Origin: Microbacterium sp. 2FI
GTDB taxonomy: Bacteria; Actinomycetota; Actinomycetes; Actinomycetales; Microbacteriaceae
Reading direction: 5' to 3'
DNA length: 64,000 bases
NCBI RefSeq assembly: GCF_005502885.1
Contig: NZ_SCMR01000001.1
Span: 1-64,000 of the forward strand
The notes beneath the pieces are model-generated. The model was not told the origin of the DNA. It worked only from the letters and a program-made list of their open reading frames with translations, and did not search any database. Both the position numbers and the translations under genes were made by a program. Positions 16,990-25,172 of this stretch are shown here, one piece after another; within the stretch, counting starts at the first letter, position 1, and every line of letters begins with the position of its first letter.

Positions 16990-17496
16990 TCAGCCGCGGA
17001 GTCGCGCCAGGATGACCGCGGCGATCTGCTGCAGAGATCCGTCGGCGCTCACGCGCAGGGGCTCATCGACCCATGGCTCGAAGGTCGCCGCGCGACTGCG
17101 CACGTCATCCCAGCTCGGCTCGCGGACGTTCGTCAGGTTGCGGCTTCGACCTTCCAACCGGCGACGATGTTCAACCTCGTCATCCAGGCTCAGAAGGGCG
17201 AAGATCAGCTCTGCGCCCGTTGTCGCGGCCGCGCGACGCCAGGTGTCGCGGGCTGCCTCGCTGTCATTCACGGCATCGACGACCACCATCCGGCCGAGCG
17301 TCAGATTCTGCTCAGCGGCGGCCCGTACGGCTTCGTAGGCGGCAACGCCGGTCGTCCAGGAGCGCGGGAGGCCGGCCCCCAGAAGCGCATCTTCGACGGT
17401 GTCGATCGACAGGTGAACGGCGTCGAGCTCGCGGGCGACCTCGGTGGCGACCGCCGTCTTGCCCGTGCCGGGCAGTCCGGAGATGACGACAAGCAT
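16990..17496 (-). CDS. P-loop AAA/kinase-like ATPase
   Basis: 168 residues. Walker A GLPGTGKT (K13) opens the protein and is followed by ID-TVEDALLG and a DAVND segment, the arrangement of small nucleotide/sugar kinases and zeta-toxin-like phosphotransferases (AAA_33). It lacks an associated antitoxin gene, so a toxin role is not supported. GAGAAT (17503-17508, minus strand) lies exactly 6 nt before the ATG, suggesting leaderless expression. The next gene upstream on this strand is the zinc-ribbon nuclease, 71 nt away. Confidence 0.75.
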   Translation of the reverse strand: MLVVISGLPGTGKTAVATEVARELDAVHLSIDTVEDALLGAGLPRSWTTGVAAYEAVRAAAEQNLTLGRMVVVDAVNDSEAARDTWRRAAATTGAELIFALLSLDDEVEHRRRLEGRSRNLTNVREPSWDDVRSRAATFEPWVDEPLRVSADGSLQQIAAVILARLRG

Positions 17497-17567
17497 GTGC
17501 CTATTCTCGCCCGGGACGCCGTCGTCGCTCGAGGAGCGTGGGCGAGGCGGCATGCCTTCTTGCGCCT

Positions 17568-18455
17568 TCACGCGAGGTAAGCGTCGACGAGCAGGGGTCC
17601 GCGGAGGTCTCTGAGCGTATCGATGAGGTCGTCGAGCCCGCGCCGGCCCCAGGTCGCCAGCTGGATGTCGTGGGGGCCGAGCGGCGCGAGCTTGCCCGTG
17701 CGAATGCGGATCACCTCCCACCCGGCGGCCCGCAGCGCCCGATCCTTGCGGCGGTCGGCGTCTTCGCGCTTGCCGACGTGCTCGAGGCCGTGCCGGCCGG
17801 TGCTGTCGTACTCGACGGCGACCCGCAGTTCGGCGAGGACGATGTCGGGCCACACCTCGACGTGGTCGAAGAACGGTCGGGCGACACGCACGGCATTGAG
17901 GCCCGGCGTCACCCGCAGGCGCGCGAAGAGATCGGCGCGCAGCTTCGCTTCGATCGCGGATGCCGGTTTCGGCGCGCACTCCGAATGGAACGGCTCTCCG
18001 ACGGCCAGGTCGGGGGTCTTCGGGCACACCGTTCGAGCCGACTTCGGCTTTCGTGCCCGGAGGACCGTGCGTTCGACCGGGTGCGCGATCGCGACGGGAG
18101 CCGGAGAATCGGGCCAGGCCACCGAGTCGCGCATCGGCAGCGCACGGGCGGGCCGAGCCAGATCGGCGCACTCGGGGCACCAGGCCGAACGGCGGCGTTC
18201 GCGGCCGGGGCGATTGCGCTGCTCGTCGGGGGTCGCAGCGAAGGCGTGGCCCGCTTCGCACTGCCACAGCAGGAGAACGTCGGCCGCGGGCGGTATCTGG
18301 GTCAGCGTGATCCCGGCGTTGAGCTCGGGGTGGTACTGGCGGATGAGTGCGGGGAAGGGCGCCCACGCGTCGCGGTAGCTCCCGACAGGGTAGGGCACCT
18401 CCGTCCCCTTGGAGAACTGGCGGCGGGCCCACCACAGTTCGACACGCTCCGGCAT
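17568..18455 (-). CDS. Zinc-ribbon / Vsr-like (PD-(D/E)XK) nuclease-like protein
   Basis: 295 residues in two parts. Residues ~1-100 form a treble-clef/zinc-ribbon domain of the DUF4379 kind, with WQCEAGH (C66, H70) and WCPEC (C93, C96) as zinc ligands. Residues ~150-280 follow the DUF559/Vsr restriction-fold pattern: E159 in AIEAKLR, D194 in VWPDIV, E205 in AVEYDSTGRHG, a later DADRRKDRAL and AGWEVIRIR. It could be a nick- or mismatch-directed or defence-related nuclease; the target is not known. TACCCT lies exactly 6 nt before the ATG (minus strand, 18462-18467). DinB follows on the same strand side. Confidence 0.7.
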   Translation of the reverse strand: MPERVELWWARRQFSKGTEVPYPVGSYRDAWAPFPALIRQYHPELNAGITLTQIPPAADVLLLWQCEAGHAFAATPDEQRNRPGRERRRSAWCPECADLARPARALPMRDSVAWPDSPAPVAIAHPVERTVLRARKPKSARTVCPKTPDLAVGEPFHSECAPKPASAIEAKLRADLFARLRVTPGLNAVRVARPFFDHVEVWPDIVLAELRVAVEYDSTGRHGLEHVGKREDADRRKDRALRAAGWEVIRIRTGKLAPLGPHDIQLATWGRRGLDDLIDTLRDLRGPLLVDAYLA

Positions 18456-18489
18456 GCGTGCAGGGTACGGTCGGCCGCCGACACAGCCG

Positions 18490-19686
18490 TCACTCGTGCT
18501 CCGGCAGCACGGGGGTCGACCAGCCCGGGTCGCGACCGAGTTGCGCGGCCCGCGCCACCGAAGTGGCGCCGAAGCGATCGCGGACGGCATCCAGAACCGA
18601 GTCGAGGCGCGACCCGTCGTCCCAATCGATGGGCAGTTCCGGCGGCACACTGTCGGCGCTCGCGAGCTGCGACAGCGAGATGCCGATGAGGGTGATGCCG
18701 CGCTCGTCGATGAGGGGCAGCGCGGCGTCCAGCAGCCCGCGGGCGACGGCGAGAAGCACGCCGGTGCTGCCCGTCGCCGTGCCCATCGTGCGCGATCGGG
18801 TGGCCTTCGCGTAGTCGCCGTAGCGGAGGCGCAGCACCACGGTCCGGCACACCCGATCGCGGTCGCGGAGGCGACGGGCGAGCCGATCGACGATCTGGGT
18901 GAGGAAGAGGTCGAGCTCTTCGGCCGTCCGCGGCGCGTTGCCGAGCGCGCGCTGCGAGCCTATGGATCCGCGGCGCTTCGCGGTGTCGACGGGCCGCGGA
19001 TCCCGCAGCCGGGCGAGGGCGTGCAGGTGCGCGCCGGCCGCCCTGCCCAGCAGCCGCTCGGCGGTCGCGGCTTCGAGCTCGGCCAATTGCCCCACGGTGC
19101 GGATGCCGAGCCGGCGCAGCTTCTCGGCGGTCACCGCGCCGACTCCCCACAGCCTCTCGACGGGGAGCGGGAGGAGGAACGACTGCTCCTCGTCAGGCTC
19201 GACCACGAGCAGTCCGTCGGGTTTGCTGACGGCACTCGCGACCTTGGCGAGGAACTTGGTGCGTGCGACGCCGACCGAGATCGCGAGTCCGACCTCGTCG
19301 CGAACCCGCTCGCGCAGTCGCACCGCGATCTGCTCGGGTGTGCCGGCGATACGGCGGAGCCCGCCGACCTCGAGGAAGGCCTCGTCGATGGACAAGCCTT
19401 CGACCAGCGGCGTCGTGTCGCGGAAGATCGCGAAGACGTCTTTGCTGGCGGCGGAGTAGGCGTCCATCCGCGGGCGGACGATCACGGCATCCGGGCAGAG
19501 CTCGCGCGCCTGTCGGCCGCCCATCGCGGTCCGCACTCCGCGGGCTTTGGCCTCGTAGCTCGCCGCCAGCACCACACCGCCGCCGACGATGACGGGCCGG
19601 CCACGCAGCGCCGGCGCATCGCGCTGCTCGACCGACGCGTAGAAGGCGTCGAGATCGGCGTGCAGCACGGTCGCCTCGCCCCGCAT
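18490..19686 (-). CDS. dinB: DNA polymerase IV (Y-family)
   Basis: 398 residues with intact Y-family catalytic acids: D11 in HADLDAFYASVE and D101/E102 in SIDEAFLEV. The little-finger and helix-hairpin-helix region (WGVGAVTAEKLRRLGI) is present. It carries out translesion synthesis at the replication fork. I did not see a canonical C-terminal clamp-binding peptide; the end (WSTPVLPEHE) is short. The GGGAGGG upstream is a good ribosome site. It lies 34 nt upstream of the zinc-ribbon nuclease gene on the same strand. Confidence 0.9.
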   Translation of the reverse strand: MRGEATVLHADLDAFYASVEQRDAPALRGRPVIVGGGVVLAASYEAKARGVRTAMGGRQARELCPDAVIVRPRMDAYSAASKDVFAIFRDTTPLVEGLSIDEAFLEVGGLRRIAGTPEQIAVRLRERVRDEVGLAISVGVARTKFLAKVASAVSKPDGLLVVEPDEEQSFLLPLPVERLWGVGAVTAEKLRRLGIRTVGQLAELEAATAERLLGRAAGAHLHALARLRDPRPVDTAKRRGSIGSQRALGNAPRTAEELDLFLTQIVDRLARRLRDRDRVCRTVVLRLRYGDYAKATRSRTMGTATGSTGVLLAVARGLLDAALPLIDERGITLIGISLSQLASADSVPPELPIDWDDGSRLDSVLDAVRDRFGATSVARAAQLGRDPGWSTPVLPEHE

Positions 19687-19749
19687 CCGCCCTCCCGCCG
19701 GTCACCTCGTCGTGGGGATCATGGCAGGTACCGGCGACATGACTTCGGG

Positions 19750-20421
19750 TCAGCCGTAGGTGTCCGTCCACGCGGCGATGTCGACGCCGTGGTTGTCGGG
19801 CGATGCGAGTGACCACCAGGCAGGCGCGTTCGAGTCGTCGACGAGCCTGCCGCCTGCGGCGAGCGCAGCATCCACTCGTGCCCGCGCCTGATCGGCCGGC
19901 ACGAAGACGTCGAAGTGGGTGCGACCCCGCGCCGGCGCATCGCCGGTGATCGGGTTGAAGGCGAGCTGCGGCCCGCAGCGCAGCGGGTCGACGGCATCCG
20001 TGTCGCCGAGTGCCTCGTAGCCGAGCGCCGCGATGAAGAAGGGGCGCGCGTCGGCCTGTGAATGCTGGGCGACGTAGATCCCGACCGACTGCGCGCGTGA
20101 CGGATCGGGCGTGAGCTGCAGTTCGGCTGCCGCGCGAGAGACCTCTGCAGCGAAGTCCGCGGCGGCGGCGGGGACGCCGTCAGTCGTGCGGTCGGGGACG
20201 CGCACGACGACTCCCTCGGGCCGAACGTCGATATCGGGTTGGATGCCGTGTCGCTCTGCCGCCGCGACGACAGGCGTGAGGAGGCTTGCGGCGTGGGCGA
20301 GGGAGGTCGCGGTGAAGACCGCCTGCGGCCCCGTGCCGGTGACATGCCAGTCCGAGACGCCCGGCGCCCGGTGGAACGCGGCCGCCGAGATCGATTCCGA
20401 TCCACTTGTGGATTCGTCCAT
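19750..20421 (-). CDS. Pterin-carbinolamine dehydratase-like / VOC fusion protein
   Basis: 223 residues. Residues ~15-100 resemble 4a-hydroxytetrahydrobiopterin dehydratase (PCD/DCoH): DWHVTGTGPQAVFTATSLAH, then ERHGIQPDIDVRPEGVVVRV in place of the usual HHPxxxxxY...TH pattern; the catalytic double His is not conserved (HGIQP). Residues ~120-223 form a VOC/glyoxalase module ending GRLVDDSNAPAWWSLASPDNHG. Such fusions occur in actinobacteria but their substrate is unknown. AAGGAG precedes the ATG. It is 20 nt downstream of the alkyl sulfatase gene on the same strand and may be cotranscribed. Confidence 0.65.
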   Translation of the reverse strand: MDESTSGSESISAAAFHRAPGVSDWHVTGTGPQAVFTATSLAHAASLLTPVVAAAERHGIQPDIDVRPEGVVVRVPDRTTDGVPAAAADFAAEVSRAAAELQLTPDPSRAQSVGIYVAQHSQADARPFFIAALGYEALGDTDAVDPLRCGPQLAFNPITGDAPARGRTHFDVFVPADQARARVDAALAAGGRLVDDSNAPAWWSLASPDNHGVDIAAWTDTYG

Positions 20422-20441
20422 GGGAACTCCTTCGTGCCGGG

Positions 20442-22352
20442 CTACGGGGTGACGATCGCGAAGTTCGGGTCGAACTGGTCGACGAGCTCGATGAGCGCAT
20501 CGAGGACACCCTCGTCGCCGGTCACGCCGACGGCGCCCTTCTCGATCAGAGCCGCGGCAGCGCCGGGTTGCAGAAGCACGCCGACGAGCGCCGGCTTCGG
20601 CCCGCTGACGGTGAGACCGGCATCCGGCGACGCGCCGGGCCGTGCGTTGAGGACGCCCTGGCGCACCCACACCGTCCACGTCTCTCCGGCATCGGTGAAC
20701 TCGAAGTTCAACTGGACATCCGCCTCGGCTGCGGCCGGTCCGTTGATGTGGACGGCGACGAAGTCGAAGAGGATGTCGAGGGGCATCGCGAGGATCGTGT
20801 CGGGACTCGCGCTCGCGAACCGGGCGGGGATGACGCCATCACGGAGCTCTTTCGCCGCGGTGAGGTAGATGCCTCGCCACTGCGGGCCCTCGGCCTGATA
20901 CCCGAGCTGCTCGTACGCGTCGGCCTGCAGGTTGCGGGCCTCGTCGTCGGCGGGGTCGGCGAAAACGAGGCTGTGGAGGATCTGCGCGGCCCACCGGTAG
21001 TCGGCGACGGCAATGGCGCGGCTGCCTTCGGCGAGGATGGCGTCGCGGCCGACCATCGCGACCACGCGCTTGGCGGTGTCGACGGGCGTGTGCGGATGCA
21101 GCGACACGGGGTCGCCGTCCCACATCCCGAGCTCCTTGGTGAACACGGCGCGGACGTCGTGGTGGAGCGTGCCGTGGTAGCCGCGGTTGAACCAACGGCG
21201 TGCGAGCGCCGGTGGCAGCTCGACGACTTCAGCGGCTTCGAGCGGGGTGTATCCCTGGTTGGCGAGGCGCAGCGCCTGATCGTGGATGTACTTGTACGTG
21301 TCACGCTGCGACTCGAGGAACTCGACAACCTCAGCGTTTCCCCACACCGGCCACGTGTGCGGCCCGTAGTGCACCTCGACCTCGTCGCCCCACCGGACGA
21401 GGGTCTCGTCGAGGTAGCGGGCGAAGTTGCGTGCATCGCGGGTGCGTGCGCCGCGCAGGGTCTGGATGTTGTGCAGCGAGTGGTTCGCGTTCTCTGCGCA
21501 GGTGAGCGCCTTCAGTTCCGGAATCCAGATGTGCATCTCTTCGGGCGCTTCGGTGTCGGGCGCGTAGAGGAACTCGAACGTCAGGCCGCCGATGGAGCGG
21601 GTCTCGCCTGTGCGGGTGATCGGGTCGGTGGGAGACAGGTACGACACCGTGATGTTGCGCCCCCCGATCGATGCGATCCCGTTCGTGATCATCGCGAGCG
21701 GCCCGTTCTCGAGCAGATTGCCGAATGCATACGACGCGCGCCGACTCATCGCGTTGCCGGCGATCACGTTCTCGCCGATCGCGAACTTGTCGAACGACGC
21801 GATCGTTCCCGGAGCGATGATCGGCACCTGTCCCGAGGCGACGTCCGCCGGGTCGACCAGTCCCTTGACGCCGCCGTAGTGGTCGATGTGGGTGTGCGTG
21901 TAGATGATCGCGACCACGGGCTTGTCCGCGACGTGAGCGCGGTACAGCTCCAGGCCGGCTTTCGCAGGCTCGATCCCGGTCGTGCAGTCGATGATGATCA
22001 GGCCCTCGTCGCCTTCGACGATCGTCAGGTTGCCGATGTCGTGATTGCGGACCTGGTGAAGCCGCTCGGTGACCTTGTACAGGCCTGATTGGTAGATCAG
22101 CTGGGACTGTCGCCACAGGCTCGGGTTCACCGAGTCCGGCGCCGGCCCATCGCCCTCGAGGAACGCGAGTCGCTCCACGTCGTAGGCCACGGCACCGTCA
22201 TCGGCGATGACTCTGCCGTCGGGCAGCGGTGCGACCAGTCCCCGCCGCGCTGTTTCGAAGTCTTCGACGTCCTCCATCGCGTAGCGTTCGCGGGCCTTCT
22301 CGTTCGCCTCGCGGGTGGCCGATGTAGCCGACTTCGGATCGACGGTCATCAT
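20442..22352 (-). CDS. Metallo-beta-lactamase-fold linear alkyl sulfatase
   Basis: 636 residues. The MBL zinc motif THTHIDHYGG gives H153, H155, D157 and H158; the di-zinc fold is followed by an alkyl-sulfatase dimerization region (~390-530) and an SCP2-like C-terminal lipid-binding domain (~535-636). This is the architecture of SdsA1/BDS1, which hydrolyse primary or secondary alkyl sulfates such as SDS to alcohol and sulfate. No signal peptide is visible, unlike SdsA1 which is exported. GAGAGG upstream of the ATG (22352 or 22349) is the ribosome site. Confidence 0.88.
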   Translation of the reverse strand: MMTVDPKSATSATREANEKARERYAMEDVEDFETARRGLVAPLPDGRVIADDGAVAYDVERLAFLEGDGPAPDSVNPSLWRQSQLIYQSGLYKVTERLHQVRNHDIGNLTIVEGDEGLIIIDCTTGIEPAKAGLELYRAHVADKPVVAIIYTHTHIDHYGGVKGLVDPADVASGQVPIIAPGTIASFDKFAIGENVIAGNAMSRRASYAFGNLLENGPLAMITNGIASIGGRNITVSYLSPTDPITRTGETRSIGGLTFEFLYAPDTEAPEEMHIWIPELKALTCAENANHSLHNIQTLRGARTRDARNFARYLDETLVRWGDEVEVHYGPHTWPVWGNAEVVEFLESQRDTYKYIHDQALRLANQGYTPLEAAEVVELPPALARRWFNRGYHGTLHHDVRAVFTKELGMWDGDPVSLHPHTPVDTAKRVVAMVGRDAILAEGSRAIAVADYRWAAQILHSLVFADPADDEARNLQADAYEQLGYQAEGPQWRGIYLTAAKELRDGVIPARFASASPDTILAMPLDILFDFVAVHINGPAAAEADVQLNFEFTDAGETWTVWVRQGVLNARPGASPDAGLTVSGPKPALVGVLLQPGAAAALIEKGAVGVTGDEGVLDALIELVDQFDPNFAIVTP

Positions 22353-22513
22353 TGCCTCTCAGACGGTGACCGGCGCATCCCACGGATGTCGACAGCCGGC
22401 GACCCTCTCCTGCATCCTCTCGACCCTTCTCGCCGATCCGCAAGCCGGTCGCAGAACGCAGGGCAAACGTGTACCCAAGGGTCAGCGGGGGTGGGTTGCG
22501 TTAGCGTCCCATC

Positions 22514-23191
22514 ATGGTCAAACTTCTGCTGACTTCGGGCGGGATCACGAACGCCTCCATTCGCGAGGCGCTCGTCGACATGCTCGGCAAGCCGATCGAC
22601 GAGTGCGATGCGCTCTTCATCCCGACGGCGCAGTGGGGTCAGCCGATGTGCTCGCCCCGGAGCGTGTGGATGTCGACCGCCGGGCGGTGGCCGGGAGAGC
22701 CGGGCCTGGTGGACCTCGGCTGGAAGTCGGTCGGAGTCCTCGAACTGACGGCGCTCCCCAGCATCGGTCGCGATCGCTGGCTGCCGTGGGTGCGCGACGC
22801 GGACGTACTCCTCGTCGACGGCGGCGAGGCGATCTACCTCCGCGACTGGATGCTGGAATCCGGGCTGCATGACGAGATGGCGTCGCTGACCGACACCGTC
22901 TGGGTGGGTGTGAGCGCGGGCAGCATGGTGATGACGCCGCGCGTCGGCAAGGAGTTCCTGGACTGGAAGCCCGACGGCGGCGACGAGACGCTCGGCCTCG
23001 TGGATTTCTCGATCTTTCCGCACCTGGACTACCCGGGCTGGTCCTCGAACACGTCGGACGCGGCGCGGGACTGGGCGACGAGGATCGACAACCCCGCCTA
23101 CGCGATCGACGAACAGACGGCGATCTCCGTCGTCGACGGTGAGGTGCGGGTGATCTCCGAGGGGAACTGGCTTCAGCTCAACAGCGACTGA
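22514..23191 (+). CDS. Peptidase E-like protein (S51 family)
   Basis: 225 residues of the class-I-glutamine-amidotransferase-like S51 fold. The nucleophile elbow GVSAGSM gives S134, and the catalytic His is in IFPHLDY (~168). Peptidase E cleaves Asp-X dipeptides in the cytoplasm. The core matches the Gram-positive YgaJ/PepE-like branch, but without the surrounding biochemical evidence the peptide specificity is open. TAGCGT (22502-22507) lies exactly 6 nt before the ATG, suggesting leaderless initiation. It is divergent from the alkyl sulfatase. Confidence 0.8.
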   Translation: MVKLLLTSGGITNASIREALVDMLGKPIDECDALFIPTAQWGQPMCSPRSVWMSTAGRWPGEPGLVDLGWKSVGVLELTALPSIGRDRWLPWVRDADVLLVDGGEAIYLRDWMLESGLHDEMASLTDTVWVGVSAGSMVMTPRVGKEFLDWKPDGGDETLGLVDFSIFPHLDYPGWSSNTSDAARDWATRIDNPAYAIDEQTAISVVDGEVRVISEGNWLQLNSD

Positions 23192-23198
23192 CCCGACG

Positions 23199-23636
23199 TC
23201 AGCCCTTCCTCACGTCCTCGGCGAACATCACGATGATGCCGCTCGGGCCTCGCACGTAGGTGAGCTTGTACACGTCTTCGTAGGTGGCGACGCCGCGAAG
23301 CGGGTGGCAGCCGTGCCTCGCGGCGATCTCGAGGGCTTCGTCGATGTCGTCGACGGCGAACGCGACCCGGTGCATGCCGATCTCGTTGGGAAGCGTGGGC
23401 TCGGTCTCGATGGCATCGGGGTGGATGTATTCGAAGAGTTCGAGGCGGCCGTGCCCGTCGGGCGTCTGCAGCATCGCGATCTTCGCGTGGTTGCCGTCGA
23501 GGCCCACAGCTGTGTCGGTCCACTCGCCGCTGACCGTGTCGCGTCCGATGACGGTGAGGCCGAGGTCGGTGAAGAAGGCGATCGTCGCCTCGAGGTCGCG
23601 CACCGCGATGGCGACGTTGTCGATTCTGATGGCCAT
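23199..23636 (-). CDS. VOC family protein (glyoxalase-like)
   Basis: 145 residues, a single VOC protein with the typical DLEATIAFFTDLGL start and a late strand KLTYVRGPSGIIVMFAED. Metal-ligand pattern: His in the GMHRVAFAVDD segment and Glu in LFEYIHP. Members include glyoxalase I and dioxygenases; the substrate here is unknown. AGGAG lies just upstream of the ATG. Tail-to-tail with peptidase E, 7 nt between stops. Confidence 0.75.
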   Translation of the reverse strand: MAIRIDNVAIAVRDLEATIAFFTDLGLTVIGRDTVSGEWTDTAVGLDGNHAKIAMLQTPDGHGRLELFEYIHPDAIETEPTLPNEIGMHRVAFAVDDIDEALEIAARHGCHPLRGVATYEDVYKLTYVRGPSGIIVMFAEDVRKG

Positions 23637-23667
23637 GGTTCTCCTGGGTTCGCGTGAGTCCAGGGCG

Positions 23668-23970
23668 CTACGCGGTGCGCGTGCCGAGGACTGTGCTCGG
23701 CGGAAACGGTCCGGACTGGGCGGTGCCGGTCAGGCGGCCGCCGACCACATGCAAGACGAACCGGAGCGACATCGGCACGGGGGCGACGAAGTCGAGCGTG
23801 AACTCGGCGGTGTCGCCCGCCGCCGTGCCGTTCCTGATCGCGATCGGGCCGGTGTCGCCGATCGCCGTGCCGGTGAGCACGGTGCCCTCCGTGGTCAGCG
23901 TGAGGTCGTAGCGACGCGAGCCGGCGAGCGTCGCGACCTCGATCGCCCAGTTGCCATCGATGTCAGCCAC
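23668..23970 (-). CDS. Small beta-rich conserved protein of unknown function
   Basis: About 100 residues starting at GTG 23970 (VADIDGNWAIEV), chosen because CGGAGG lies 7 nt upstream. The sequence alternates short hydrophobic strands and glycines (DLTLTTEGTVLTGTAIG) as in a beta-barrel lipocalin/avidin-like fold. I do not recognise a characterised family. No signal peptide. Confidence 0.6.
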   Translation of the reverse strand: MADIDGNWAIEVATLAGSRRYDLTLTTEGTVLTGTAIGDTGPIAIRNGTAAGDTAEFTLDFVAPVPMSLRFVLHVVGGRLTGTAQSGPFPPSTVLGTRTA

Positions 23971-24063
23971 GGCGGCCCTCCGAGTTCCCGCGGCGCGTGC
24001 GGCCGTCGAGGCCATTGTGCTCTTTCGCGCGTCGCCGTGCACGCCGTGCGCCAGACTGTCGAC

Positions 24064-24453
24064 ATGAACAAGACTGCCGAGTACCAGCCGGGCGTGTGCA
24101 ACATCGGGCCGGCCGAGATCCGCAGGCGGCGCATGTCGGGCTGGGTGGGGCTTGCGATCGCGGCCGTGTTCCTGGTCGTCGCGTTCGCCCTCGGCTGGGC
24201 GGCGCCGTGGCGACTGCTGGTGGCGGCGCCCGTATTCCTCGCGGCCCAGGGGTTCCTGCAGGCGGCGTTCCGTTTCTGCGTCGGATTCGCCTCGCGCGGC
24301 CTCTACAACTTCGGCCAGTTGGGCACGGAAGAGACGGTGTACGAGGCAGAGTTCCGCAAGAAGGATCAGCGCAAGGCGCTCCTCATCACGGTGCTCGCCT
24401 TCGCCATCGCGGCGGTCGTCGCGCTCGTGGCGTTCTTCATCCCGGTCGGCTGA
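24064..24453 (+). CDS. Small integral membrane protein, uncharacterised
   Basis: 129 residues. Four hydrophobic helices: ~25-43 and ~47-65 in the first hairpin, a short one near the FCVGFASRG loop, and a terminal one ~105-128. The N-terminus has CNIGPAEIRRRR, a cysteine and arginine cluster that recurs in this small actinobacterial membrane family as I recall it. Function unknown. CAGACT (24052-24057) is exactly 6 nt before the ATG. Confidence 0.65.
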   Translation: MNKTAEYQPGVCNIGPAEIRRRRMSGWVGLAIAAVFLVVAFALGWAAPWRLLVAAPVFLAAQGFLQAAFRFCVGFASRGLYNFGQLGTEETVYEAEFRKKDQRKALLITVLAFAIAAVVALVAFFIPVG

Positions 24454-24472
24454 ACCGCGTCTCGCTCGCCGG

Positions 24473-24910
24473 TCAGTCGCGCGGCGGTTTGCGCAGCTGC
24501 TTGACGTCGGTGCGCCGCTTCTTCTCCTTCAGCCGCCGCTCCTTGGCGCCCCGGCTCGGCTTCGTCGGTCGGCGTGACGGCGCGGGCGGCCGGATGGCGT
24601 CCGCGACGATGGCGGCGAGCCGGTCGCGTGCGGCCTCGCGGTTGCGCAGCTGCGCGCGATGCTCGGATGCCGCGATCGTGAGCATCCCGTCGACGAGGCG
24701 CCCGCTCAGGCGCTCGAGCAGCCGCTCGCGTTGCAGCGGCGAGAGGGCCGGCGAGGCTGCGGCATCCCACACGAGCTCGACGCGAGAGTCAGCGGTGTTC
24801 ACCCCCTGGCCGCCCGGACCGGACGATCGCGAGAACCGCCACGCCAGCTCGGCCTCGGCGATCGTGACGCCCGGGGCGACCCGGAGTCCGGGGCGGTGGG
24901 CGGCAGGCAT
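24473..24910 (-). CDS. arfB: ArfB-type peptidyl-tRNA hydrolase (ribosome rescue)
   Basis: 145 residues with the release-factor GGQ motif in SSGPGGQGVNT near residue 33 and a basic tail (RRPTKPSRGAKERRLKEKKRR) that in ArfB/YaeJ threads into the empty mRNA channel. It hydrolyses peptidyl-tRNA on ribosomes stalled without a stop codon. Length fits YaeJ (140). GATGAT (24917-24922, minus strand) lies 6 nt before the ATG. Confidence 0.88.
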   Translation of the reverse strand: MPAAHRPGLRVAPGVTIAEAELAWRFSRSSGPGGQGVNTADSRVELVWDAAASPALSPLQRERLLERLSGRLVDGMLTIAASEHRAQLRNREAARDRLAAIVADAIRPPAPSRRPTKPSRGAKERRLKEKKRRTDVKQLRKPPRD

Positions 24911-24958
24911 AGACCCATCATCACGTGTGGTGGGGCGCGGCTGCAGCCCTCTTCGGCG

Positions 24959-25101
24959 CCGAGACGACGCAGATGGTCCGCAGAACCGCCGCCGACCAGC
25001 ACTCTGCGTCGTCTCGGTGCTCAGGCATTGGCGTTCGACCGGCGAGACGACGCAAACGGCACCCAGGGACGCTGTCAGACAGCAACCTGCGTCGTCTCGC
25101 C
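24959..25101. repeat. Two tandem inverted-repeat hairpins sharing GAGACGACGCA
   Basis: First hairpin: 15-bp perfect arms 24959-24973 and 25003-25017, 29-nt loop. Second: 14-bp perfect arms 25041-25054 and 25088-25101, 33-nt loop. All four arms contain GAGACGACGCA or its complement, and the unit repeats every 82 bp. It lies between the divergent arfB and S51 genes. It resembles REP/BIME-type palindromic repeats. Confidence 0.75.
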
Positions 25102-25172
25102 GCCGGGTGGCCCGACATCGGCGGAGTGCGCAAGACTGAGCGCGTCAGCCGTCCCCCGACGAGGAGCACCGC

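Noticed and set aside
16990-17496. Zeta-toxin-like toxin of a toxin-antitoxin pair
   Set aside because: The P-loop pattern is compatible, but no small antitoxin gene lies next to it.
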